A DNA stretch of 64,000 nucleotides from Aminobacter sp039907765 (GTDB lineage: Bacteria > Pseudomonadota > Alphaproteobacteria > Rhizobiales > Rhizobiaceae). This document shows positions 54,312-64,000 of the stretch, one piece after another (position 1 is the stretch's first letter; every line of letters begins with the position of its first letter). A model generated the notes under the pieces. That model ran no database searches, was not told the origin of the DNA, and was given only the letters and a program-made list of their open reading frames with translations. Position numbers and translations under genes: made by a program. Location of the stretch: NCBI RefSeq assembly GCF_039907765.1, contig NZ_JARDJI010000003.1, forward strand, positions 124,001 through 188,000, in the 5' to 3' direction.

Positions 54312-55730
54312 TGCCAGCCGTGCGATGTTCTCGCCGATCTTCCTGAAGACCGAACGCGTCTCCCAGATGTCGAGCTTGAGGTCGGTGCTTGTGGCGAAGT
54401 AGCGGTCCTGCACCCGTCGCAACTGGTCGACGACCTTCGGGGCAAAGGCGACCAGGCTGATTTCCGCGTTCAGCACGAACGACCGGATGTCGAGGTTGCT
54501 GGAGCCAACAAGGGCGATGTCATCGTCGAAGGTGACGTGCTTGGCGTGCAGGAAGCGCCCTTCATAGAGGTGAATACGCACCCCGGCGGTGAGAAGCTCC
54601 GCGTAATAGGACCGCTGGGCCCAGCTTACCAGGACCTGGTCGACGAGCGAGGAGACGACAAGGTGCACCTCGACCCCGCGCAGCGCGGCGATCTTCAACG
54701 CCTGGAGAAGCGCTTCATCGGGCACGAAATACGGGGTCGTCAGCACGATCCGCTCGTTGGCGCCGTGCACGAGCGCGACCATGAGGTGACCGATGCCGGC
54801 GTCTGGATGGTCTGGTCCGCTCGCCAGCACCTGGGCGACCACCTTGGCGCCGGGAGCGTTGTGGGGGAACAGGGCGGGTGCGTCGAGCTTCTCGCCCGTT
54901 TCCATGTACCAGTCGGCGACGAAGACGGCCTGGAGTTCGGCGATGACCGGTCCGACGACCCTTGCGACGAGTTCCTCATTGATCAGGCCGCTGCGGAACT
55001 CCGCATTGGTGATGTTCTGCGAGCCGACATATCCGATGCGGCTGTCGACGACGGCGATCTTGCGGTGGTTCCTGAGGTCGGCGCGTGCCGACCTGCGGCG
55101 GAATATCCCCACTTCCAGCGCCAGCTGGACCTGCACGCCGGCGGCCGCGAGTTGAGCGGACACCGGCCCCGCCCATCGCCGCGAACCGATTGCATCGATA
55201 AGCACACGACACTTGACCCCGCGCCGGGCGGCGCGGTCGAGCGCATCGATGACCCGGCGGCCGGTTTCGTCGTCGACGAAGATGTAGAACATCAGATGGA
55301 CGGTCTCGCGCGCCCCGTCGATGTCCGTGATCAGCCGGTCGATCGCCTCGCCATAGTCGGAGACGAACTCGATCTCGTTCCCCGACAGGGCCGGAAAATG
55401 CCCGAGCTTCTCGATCAGGGCGGCCGGACCCTCCAGATTGGCGGGCAGGTCCGGACGCCGGCAGAACTGCGAGTGCCTTATCTCCTTCGAGGCCGCCGAA
55501 AGGACTGCGTTCAACCTGCCAAACCGCCTGCGGCGCCAGGCAGGATAGGTCGGCCTTCCGATCAGAAGGTAAATGAGCAGCGCCGGAATGGGCAGGAAGA
55601 ACACCAGAAGCAGCCAGCTGCGCGATGCCTCCGCCGAACGCCGCAGGGGCACCACCACCACCATCACGAGGCGGATTGCCCACTCCACCGACAGATATGC
55701 AATCGCCCAGACATCGCCATTTCCAATCAT
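54297..55730 (-). CDS. cls: cardiolipin synthase (phospholipase D family)
   Basis: 477-residue membrane enzyme that joins two phosphatidylglycerols. Two N-terminal membrane segments (about residues 7-28 and 38-58, RSWLLLVFFLPIPALLIYLL) precede two HKD motifs: NHRKIAVVDSRIGYVGSQN and FLHAKHVTFDDDIALVGSSN. ATG at 55730 has GAGG five bases upstream; a TTG at 55745 is less likely. It overlaps the DUF6629 gene stop by 3 bases. Confidence 0.92.
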   Translation of the reverse strand: MIGNGDVWAIAYLSVEWAIRLVMVVVVPLRRSAEASRSWLLLVFFLPIPALLIYLLIGRPTYPAWRRRRFGRLNAVLSAASKEIRHSQFCRRPDLPANLEGPAALIEKLGHFPALSGNEIEFVSDYGEAIDRLITDIDGARETVHLMFYIFVDDETGRRVIDALDRAARRGVKCRVLIDAIGSRRWAGPVSAQLAAAGVQVQLALEVGIFRRRSARADLRNHRKIAVVDSRIGYVGSQNITNAEFRSGLINEELVARVVGPVIAELQAVFVADWYMETGEKLDAPALFPHNAPGAKVVAQVLASGPDHPDAGIGHLMVALVHGANERIVLTTPYFVPDEALLQALKIAALRGVEVHLVVSSLVDQVLVSWAQRSYYAELLTAGVRIHLYEGRFLHAKHVTFDDDIALVGSSNLDIRSFVLNAEISLVAFAPKVVDQLRRVQDRYFATSTDLKLDIWETRSVFRKIGENIARLASPLL

Positions 55731-56434
55731 TGGGTCCTCGAGCAACTCCCGTCTGGCTGGGCTGCGTCCCGGCTGCCTGTTCCATGTCCCTTGCGCCAGA
55801 CCACGAAGATCAGGTGGAAAGAGACGATGGCCGCGCCGAAGCAGAATACCGAGATGTAGGCATAGGAAAAGAAGACATAGGTGACGATCACGACCGCCAT
55901 GACAAGCAATCCGAAAATCTTGACGTCGCGATCACGCACCAGAAGGAACGGCACGATGACGAGCGTCAAATAGATCGCGTATGTCACCGCGCGAGGAATG
56001 AGGTAATCGAGCAGGTTGATATCCTGATACCGCACCGACCATTGGAAGAACGATGTCGTCAGCCAGCCCTGATGGGCGAAATAGGGCAAATATTGCAGGC
56101 CGCCCAGCATCGCGCCTGCGATGATGAAGGGGATGAGGATGCGCCGTCGTGCCCCGGTTTCGAGCGCATAGGCCGAGAGCGGCACCCAGATGGGCCAGAC
56201 GATCCAGGTGAAGAACATGTAGACGAGCGAATATTGGCTCGCGAGAGCGGCGTCACCGGCGGCACCGGCCGTCCAGACGAGCCCCTCCACGAACTGCTGC
56301 AGGCCGAACAGCAGCGGCAGCGTGCCGATCGCCAGGTAGCGCACATCGCTGCGGATGGCTCGGACCATGGTGGCGGTCCCGGCAGGCACCAGGACGGCCG
56401 CCGCGGCGAAGCTGACCTCAGCAGATAGGCACAT
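55727..56434 (-). CDS. DUF6629 membrane protein
   Basis: 235-residue inner-membrane protein with seven hydrophobic segments. It opens MCLSAEVSFAAAAVLVPAG and has YLAIGTLPLLFGLQQFVEGL and FFTWIVWPIWVPLSAYALE, consistent with the DUF6629 family, which has no known function. Translationally coupled (ATGA) to the cardiolipin synthase gene. Confidence 0.75.
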   Translation of the reverse strand: MCLSAEVSFAAAAVLVPAGTATMVRAIRSDVRYLAIGTLPLLFGLQQFVEGLVWTAGAAGDAALASQYSLVYMFFTWIVWPIWVPLSAYALETGARRRILIPFIIAGAMLGGLQYLPYFAHQGWLTTSFFQWSVRYQDINLLDYLIPRAVTYAIYLTLVIVPFLLVRDRDVKIFGLLVMAVVIVTYVFFSYAYISVFCFGAAIVSFHLIFVVWRKGHGTGSRDAAQPDGSCSRTQ

Positions 56435-56538
56435 GTCGGACCTCGATGGTTGGAGGGAGAGCCTCGGAAAACGGCCTGGGCCGCATTGGCAACGGCGGCT
56501 TGTCGCGCGTGCCGCCATGCCGATCCGAATTTGCGAGA

Positions 56539-57666
56539 CTAGGTCTGCCGCGCCAGCATGATCCGGAAGCGTGACAGTGCCGTCGCCAGAAAGGCGGCGC
56601 CGAGCAATGCCATGATCGAAAGATCCATCCATGCGACGTCGAGGCCCGCACCTCGGAAGAGCACGGCCTGGGCAAAACGCACGAAATGCGTCGACGGCGA
56701 TATGTACATGATGTCCTGCAGCAACGGCGGCATGCTCTCGAACGGGGCGAAGCTGCCCGACAGCAGGAACATCAGCACGAACACCGGGATGGACAGGAGC
56801 GAGAACTGGGGCATCGAGTTGGCGATCGTGGCGAGCATGATCCCGAGCGAGGTCACCGCGAACAGGTAGACGGCGGCTCCGACGAGGAACAGCTCGACCG
56901 AACCGACGATGGGGATGCCGAGCGCGGTGTTGACCACGACGCGGAGCGAGAAGGCGGCCGCGAGCAGTACGACCAAGGCATTGGCCCATATCTTGGCGAC
57001 CGCGATCTCGCTCGATCGCACGGGCATCACCAGGAGGTGCTCGATGGTGCCGCGCTCGCGCTCGCGCATGACGGCCGCACCGACCAGGATTATGGAAAGG
57101 ATGGTGATGTTGTTGATCACCCCCATGCTTGCCGAAAACCGCATCGCCTCCAGGTTCTGGTTGAACATGGCGCGGACAACCGGCTCGATGGGAATGACCG
57201 AACCGGCGCCCTCGGCCTTGAGGAACGCGGCGGTCTCGCGGGCGATGATCTGCTGGATGTAGGCCGTGCCCACGGCGGCCTGGCTCACGGCTGTCGCATC
57301 GACGTTGATCTGGATGGATGGGCCCTGGTTTGCTATCAGATCGGCTTCGAGCTTCGGCGGTATCTCGAGAATGAACGTGAAGTAGCCCTTGTCCAGCAAC
57401 CGATCGACCTCCGAGCGGTCGATCTCGCGCGGCGGCTGGAAGAAGGGCGGCTGGAGCGCATCCTTGATGCGGGCGGACAGCGCCGACTGGTCCGCGTCCA
57501 CGACCGCGACCAGCGCGTTGTTCACGTCGGTCCGCATGGCGGTCGATTCGGTATAGACCGCGAAGGTGAAGACGTAGGCGATGAGCGCCATCATCACCAC
57601 GTCGCTCGACAGGCTGGCGAGTTCCTTGAAGCCGAGCCGAAGCACGTTCTGCAGCCAGCGCAGCAT
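56539..57666 (-). CDS. ABC-2 type permease (YhhJ-like)
   Basis: 375-residue exporter permease. One N-terminal membrane segment (about 22-42), a long extracytoplasmic domain including VDADQSALSARI, then five membrane segments with the ABC-2 signature VMRERERGTIEHLLVMPV. It follows the RbbA-like gene by 2 bases, so it completes an HlyD-RbbA-permease exporter. Confidence 0.9.
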   Translation of the reverse strand: MLRWLQNVLRLGFKELASLSSDVVMMALIAYVFTFAVYTESTAMRTDVNNALVAVVDADQSALSARIKDALQPPFFQPPREIDRSEVDRLLDKGYFTFILEIPPKLEADLIANQGPSIQINVDATAVSQAAVGTAYIQQIIARETAAFLKAEGAGSVIPIEPVVRAMFNQNLEAMRFSASMGVINNITILSIILVGAAVMRERERGTIEHLLVMPVRSSEIAVAKIWANALVVLLAAAFSLRVVVNTALGIPIVGSVELFLVGAAVYLFAVTSLGIMLATIANSMPQFSLLSIPVFVLMFLLSGSFAPFESMPPLLQDIMYISPSTHFVRFAQAVLFRGAGLDVAWMDLSIMALLGAAFLATALSRFRIMLARQT

Positions 57667-57668
57667 GG

Positions 57669-60446
57669 TCAGGCCCCCTGCTTGCGGACGGCGAGGCGGG
57701 CCGCCAACAAAAACAGCATGCCAAAGCCGAAGAGCACGCCCATTTCCTTCAGGAATGCGCTCATGCCCAGCCCCTTGGCGAACACGCCGAGGCTGACGGT
57801 CTGGAACCACAGCGACGGGAAGATGAGCCCCATCAGGCGTCCCGGGCCCTCGAGCGCCGACGGCGGGATGAGAAAGCCCGAATAGTGCGCAGCCGTCATC
57901 GCGGTTACGACGGCGGTGCCGAAGATGGCCGCCACCTGGGTCGACACGAAAGCCGAAACCAGAAGGCCAAAGGCGGTTGCGGCGAACACGTAGAGAGCCG
58001 CAGCAACCGAAAGGGCGACGATCGAACCTTTCGGCCAGACGCCCAAAATGCCGCCCGCCATGACGAGCAAGCTCGCATAGGTGAGCAGGCCGATGGCGAT
58101 GTAGGGCAGTTGCTTGCCGAGCAGATACTCGCCGACGGTCGCGGGCGACGCATAGACGTTGGTGATCGAGCCCAGTTCCTTCTCCCGCACCACGCCGAGC
58201 GCGGTCAGCATTGCCGGGAAAATGATCAGCAGGAGCATGATGCTTCCCGGCGTGATCGCAAACACGCTGCGGAAGTCCTGGTTGTATCGGAACCGAGGCT
58301 CGACGGAGACCGGAAGCAGTTGCGGCTCCCTGCCCTCCGCGCGGCGGTAGCGCTCGTTGGTATAGGCCAGCACCGCGCCGCCGATATAGGCGCGGGCGGT
58401 CTCGGCAAGGAAGGTATTGCCGCCTTCCAGCCAGAAGCTGACCTCGGGCTGGCGTCCTTGCAGCAGATCCCGGCCGAACCCCGGCGGGATGTCGACGGCA
58501 AAGCGCAGTTCCCCCGACTGCAGGCGCCGATCGATCTCGAGTTCGCTCGCCAGCGGCGACCGCTCGGCGAAATAGCGGGAATTGGAGAACTGTTCCAGAA
58601 CGAGCCGGCTTTCGTAGGATTGGTCGCGGTCGAGCACGGCATAGCGAAGATTCTCGATGTCGAACGAGATGCCGTAGCCGAAGGCCGCCATCAGGATGAT
58701 CGGTCCGAGCAGCGCGAACGCCAGTCGGATGCGATCGCGTAGCACCTCGATCGCTTCGCGCCGCGCAAATGTCCAGATCCGGTAGAGGGACGCAGCGACA
58801 GTGCGGTCGGACGCGCTGCGGTCGCGTCCCGCCGCCCGCTCCGGACGGGCAATGGCTGCCACCTCGGCGCGCAGGGGAGCCTGGTTCGCCGCGGGCAGCG
58901 CCGGGCTTTGGGCCTCCTCCTGGAGATAGGCGATGAACGCATCCTCGAGGCTCGCCGCATTCCGGCCTTCGCGCACGTCGTCCGGGGTCCCGATCGCCAG
59001 CACGCGGCCGGCATTCATCAGCGACACGCGATCGCAGCGCTCCGCCTCGTTCATGAAGTGCGTCGAGACGAAGATGGTCACTCCGTCCCGGCGCGACATC
59101 TCGGCCAGAAGGCGCCAGAAGCGGTCGCGGGCGGCCGGATCCACGCCGGAAGTCGGCTCGTCCAGGATGAGCACTTCGGGCCTGTGCAGGCAGGCGGCGG
59201 CGAGCTGGAGCCGCTGCCGCATGCCGAGCGGCAACGCCGGCGGAAACGCATCGGCGACGGCGGCCAGGTCGAAGCGCCCAAGCGCAGCGTCGACCCGCTC
59301 TTGAAGTTCGCCGCGGGAAATGCGGAACAGCCTGCCGTTCAGCTCCAGGTTGCCGCGCACCGTCAGCTCCTCATAGAGCGAGAAGGACTGCGACACGTAG
59401 CCGATCCGCATGCGCGTAGCGATATCGCGGGCGTCGACAGGCTTGCCCAGCAGCTCGGCGCGTCCCTCGGTCGCCGGCAACAGTCCCGCGAGCATCTTCA
59501 TGGTCGTCGACTTGCCGCAGCCGTTGGGACCCAGGAAGCCGAAGATCTCGCCCCGTTCGATCTCGAAGCTGACATGGTCGACGGCGGTGAAGTCGCCGAA
59601 CCGCATGGTGAGGTTCTCCGCCGAGATCGCCGGCGGACCGCCCGCCTGAACCAGCTTTGGGATGACCAGCGGCGAGCGTTCGCCGCGGCGTTCGGGCCGT
59701 TGCAGGGCGACATAGGCCTCCTCTAGGGTGCCGGCGCCCACGCGTGCGAGAACCTCCGATGTCGGGCCGGCGGCCAGCACCTTGCCCTCGTCCACCGCCA
59801 CGATGCGCTCGAAGCGCGCGGCCTCGTCCATGTAGGCGGTGGCGACCAGGATCGTCACCGAGGGGCGGCTCGCGCGCATCCGGTCGATCAGGTCCCAGAA
59901 CTGGCGGCGCGACAGCGGATCGACGCCGGTCGTCGGCTCGTCGAGGATCAGAAGGTCGGGATCGTGGACCAGCGCACAGCACAGCCCGAGCTTCTGCTTC
60001 ATTCCCCCGGACAGCTTGCCGGCAGGCCGATCCGGGAACGGCGCGAGGCCGGTGGCTTCGAGCAGAACCGCGATCCTGGCCCGGCGCTCCTCGGCGCTCT
60101 GCCCGTAGAGCCGACCGAAGAAGTCGATGTTCTCGACCACCGAAAGCGACTGGTAGAGATTGCGGCCGAGCCCTTGCGGCATGTAGGCGATGCGGGAAGC
60201 CACCGCGTCGCGATGGGCGCGCGAAGCCATGTCGCCGGCAAGGACCGTGGCCGATCCGGACTGGATGCGGCGCACGCCGGCGATCAGGCCAAGCAAGGTC
60301 GACTTGCCGACCCCGTCGGGACCGACGAAGGCGACGCTCGCCCCGGCCGGGATCGCGAGGCTGACGTCGTCGAGCGCGAGCGTTTCGCCATAGCGGTGGA
60401 CGATCTGCTCGACGCGAACGGACGTTTCGGTGTCGTCAGGGGACAT
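57669..60446 (-). CDS. RbbA-like fused ABC ATPase-ATPase-permease
   Basis: 925-residue protein with two ATP-binding domains and a C-terminal ABC-2 permease. NBD1: Walker A GPDGVGKST, signature KLSGGMKQKLGL, Walker B LLILDEPTTGVD. NBD2: Walker A GPNGCGKST, signature replaced by LPLGMRQRLQLAA as in E. coli RbbA, Walker B VLILDEPTSGVD. The membrane part from about residue 570 has VVREKELGSITNVYASP. With the HlyD protein it forms a YhiH-I-J-like exporter. Its first 11 bases overlap the HlyD gene. Confidence 0.92.
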   Translation of the reverse strand: MSPDDTETSVRVEQIVHRYGETLALDDVSLAIPAGASVAFVGPDGVGKSTLLGLIAGVRRIQSGSATVLAGDMASRAHRDAVASRIAYMPQGLGRNLYQSLSVVENIDFFGRLYGQSAEERRARIAVLLEATGLAPFPDRPAGKLSGGMKQKLGLCCALVHDPDLLILDEPTTGVDPLSRRQFWDLIDRMRASRPSVTILVATAYMDEAARFERIVAVDEGKVLAAGPTSEVLARVGAGTLEEAYVALQRPERRGERSPLVIPKLVQAGGPPAISAENLTMRFGDFTAVDHVSFEIERGEIFGFLGPNGCGKSTTMKMLAGLLPATEGRAELLGKPVDARDIATRMRIGYVSQSFSLYEELTVRGNLELNGRLFRISRGELQERVDAALGRFDLAAVADAFPPALPLGMRQRLQLAAACLHRPEVLILDEPTSGVDPAARDRFWRLLAEMSRRDGVTIFVSTHFMNEAERCDRVSLMNAGRVLAIGTPDDVREGRNAASLEDAFIAYLQEEAQSPALPAANQAPLRAEVAAIARPERAAGRDRSASDRTVAASLYRIWTFARREAIEVLRDRIRLAFALLGPIILMAAFGYGISFDIENLRYAVLDRDQSYESRLVLEQFSNSRYFAERSPLASELEIDRRLQSGELRFAVDIPPGFGRDLLQGRQPEVSFWLEGGNTFLAETARAYIGGAVLAYTNERYRRAEGREPQLLPVSVEPRFRYNQDFRSVFAITPGSIMLLLIIFPAMLTALGVVREKELGSITNVYASPATVGEYLLGKQLPYIAIGLLTYASLLVMAGGILGVWPKGSIVALSVAAALYVFAATAFGLLVSAFVSTQVAAIFGTAVVTAMTAAHYSGFLIPPSALEGPGRLMGLIFPSLWFQTVSLGVFAKGLGMSAFLKEMGVLFGFGMLFLLAARLAVRKQGA

Positions 60447-61422
60447 TCGGCAGCCTCGGCGCGAGATTGGCCGGCCACGTGGCGGTGCTGTTGACCTTCA
60501 CATAGGCGGTGCCCGTCATGCCCGCCTTCACGTAGCCCTGATAGGCCCGCAGCAATTGCGGATCGACATGCAGGTTGACGCGATACATGAGCTTTTCCCG
60601 CTCATTCGCCGTCTCGACATATTTCGGCGTGAACTGCGCCTCCGCGGCGACGAATTCGACCATGGCCGGAACGACGTATTCGGGGGCGCTGTCGAGGACG
60701 ATGCGCGCCTCCGACCCGAGTTCGACCCGCCCGGCCTGGCCGGTGGGCAGAAAGATCGTCATGTGGGCATCGGACAGGTCGAGCAGCGTCAGCACGCGTC
60801 CGCCGGGCGGGACGACCTCGCCTTCCTGGGCGAGCTGGTACTCGACACGGCCGGCGACCGGCGCCTTCAAGGTCATGTCGGCGATCACGGCTTCGATCTG
60901 CGTCACCTGGGCCAAGGCTGCCTCGGTGGCGGCATTGGCATCCTCGACGGCGACCTTGGCGTTCTCGAGGATCGCTTTCGCGACGTCCCGCTGCGCCGTG
61001 CGCCGGTCCAGCTCCGCCGGAGCCGAGGCGCTGGTGCGCACCAGTTCGACGACCCGTCCGAGTTCGGTCTCGGCAAGTTTCAGCTCGGCCTCGCGCAGGA
61101 CGACGTCGGCCTGGGCGCGGGCGATGCTTTGGTGGGCGCGGTGGACGGCGGCCTTCGCCGCGGCCAGCTGAGCCAGGGTCTCGGTCGTGTCGACACGGAC
61201 GAGAACGTCGCCCTTCTGCACGACCGCCCCCTCGTCGACGCGCACCTCGGCCAGGCGGCCGGCATATTTCGTCGCGACGTCGACGCGCTCGACCTCGATG
61301 CGGCCGTTGGCGCGCGCCAGCCCTTCGGGGATGCGGGCGGCCTGCAGCTGCGACCAATACGCATATCCGCCGCCGGCGGCAGCACCCACGACCAGAATTG
61401 CAAGCACTGGAGCAATACGCAT
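60436..61422 (-). CDS. HlyD-family membrane-fusion protein (YhiI-like)
   Basis: 328-residue periplasmic adaptor anchored by an N-terminal segment (residues 4-22, APVLAILVVGAAAGGGYAYW). It has a biotinyl-lipoyl half-motif VDEGAVVQKGDVLVRVD, a helical hairpin of about 120 residues rich in Ala, and the closing GEVVPPGGRVLTLLDLSD. First gene of the exporter operon. An FNR-type box lies 120 bases upstream. Confidence 0.92.
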   Translation of the reverse strand: MRIAPVLAILVVGAAAGGGYAYWSQLQAARIPEGLARANGRIEVERVDVATKYAGRLAEVRVDEGAVVQKGDVLVRVDTTETLAQLAAAKAAVHRAHQSIARAQADVVLREAELKLAETELGRVVELVRTSASAPAELDRRTAQRDVAKAILENAKVAVEDANAATEAALAQVTQIEAVIADMTLKAPVAGRVEYQLAQEGEVVPPGGRVLTLLDLSDAHMTIFLPTGQAGRVELGSEARIVLDSAPEYVVPAMVEFVAAEAQFTPKYVETANEREKLMYRVNLHVDPQLLRAYQGYVKAGMTGTAYVKVNSTATWPANLAPRLPNVP

Positions 61423-61541
61423 GACGAAGGTTCGCAGCTGGAGTGGTTGTCAAAGGTTCACGTCCGGTCCCGCAGCCACAGAATTGTCGACTGCCGGGCC
61501 TTCGATCACCGGAACGCTACATCAGGCGGACCAGGCTGAAT

Positions 61542-61555
61542 TTAATCTGCATCAA
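61542..61555. promoter_or_regulatory. FNR/FixK-type box between exporter and P1B ATPase
   Basis: TTAATCTGCATCAA in the divergent gap between the HlyD start (61422) and the ATPase start (61716). Could act on both. Confidence 0.55.
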
Positions 61556-61715
61556 GGTTTTGCGGACGCCCTAGCGATAGCCAGGAGGTCGACCGGCTGG
61601 CAGCCCCGGCAACGTCTGGTGGCGCAATCCGGTCGCGAACGCGAGGCGGCGGAGCCGTCGCAACACGATGACCAGTCAAGCAACCTGGTCGACCCGGTTA
61701 AGAGGAGTCCCAGGG

Positions 61716-64000
<2,285 letters not shown>

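Noticed and set aside
52518..55859. Frame of about 1,113 codons across the phosphorylase and cardiolipin synthase
   Set aside because: Runs through two real genes in other frames or strands and the terminator between them; Arg-rich and unlike any family.

Overview
This window reads as one chromosomal segment of an alphaproteobacterium of the order Hyphomicrobiales, most like the Mesorhizobium/Aminobacter group. That placement rests on the high GC content, the ureDABC...EFG gene order, the rhizobial-type accessory genes and recalled protein similarity; no search was run. No rRNA, tRNA, CRISPR array or complete insertion sequence was seen.

Region 1 (1-7.9 kb) is a urease locus: ureD, ureA, a DUF1272 gene, a 37-codon micro-gene, ureB and ureC, then a peroxiredoxin and a DUF29 gene, then ureE, ureF, a DUF3995 membrane gene and ureG. 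A NodF-like acyl carrier protein and the first codons of a NodE/FabF-like ketosynthase lie divergently at the left edge. Region 2 (8.0-11.8 kb) holds a class II aldolase-family gene and threonine catabolism (kbl-tdh) with a divergent XRE-cupin regulator; the Tdh lacks all four structural-zinc cysteines.

Region 3 (12.1-24.8 kb) is the most interesting candidate system. It has a dipeptide/oligopeptide-type ABC importer with a TIM-barrel isomerase, an Asp/Glu-racemase-family protein with only the first catalytic cysteine, a GntR/FCD regulator, a UraD-like protein without the usual His-Pro, a second TIM-barrel paralogue and malate synthase G. Copies of a TTGTATCC/GGATACAA element, several in pairs 23-24 bp apart, occur in the control regions of the importer, racemase, regulator, second isomerase and glcB. 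I infer a GntR-controlled catabolic regulon for an unknown, possibly ureide- or lactam-like, substrate that ends in glyoxylate.

Region 4 (24.9-32 kb) carries a fused glyoxalase-fold/esterase gene facing a glyoxalase-fold dioxygenase, a ferredoxin-P450 pair, an AraC regulator, a dimethylargininase and an AcuI/YhdH reductase. Region 5 (32.2-38.4 kb) has a translationally coupled multicopper oxidase-ZIP transporter pair behind a Fur-like palindrome, a gene-poor stretch, and a decayed ParB-methylase/MBL chimera.

Region 6 (37.5-64 kb) is an apparent low-oxygen and copper island. It contains a Crp/Fnr regulator, small metal-related secreted proteins, a CopA-like oxidase operon, an arginine deiminase pathway (YfcC transporter, arcA, arcB, arcC), a PRPP synthetase-phosphoketolase-beta-CASP nuclease-AMP/thymidine phosphorylase operon, a cardiolipin synthase, an HlyD/RbbA/ABC-2 exporter, and a P1B ATPase (cut by the window end) with a CPD instead of CPC motif. 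Five matches to TTRAYCNNNATCAA sit in promoters across this island, which suggests common FNR/FixK-type control.
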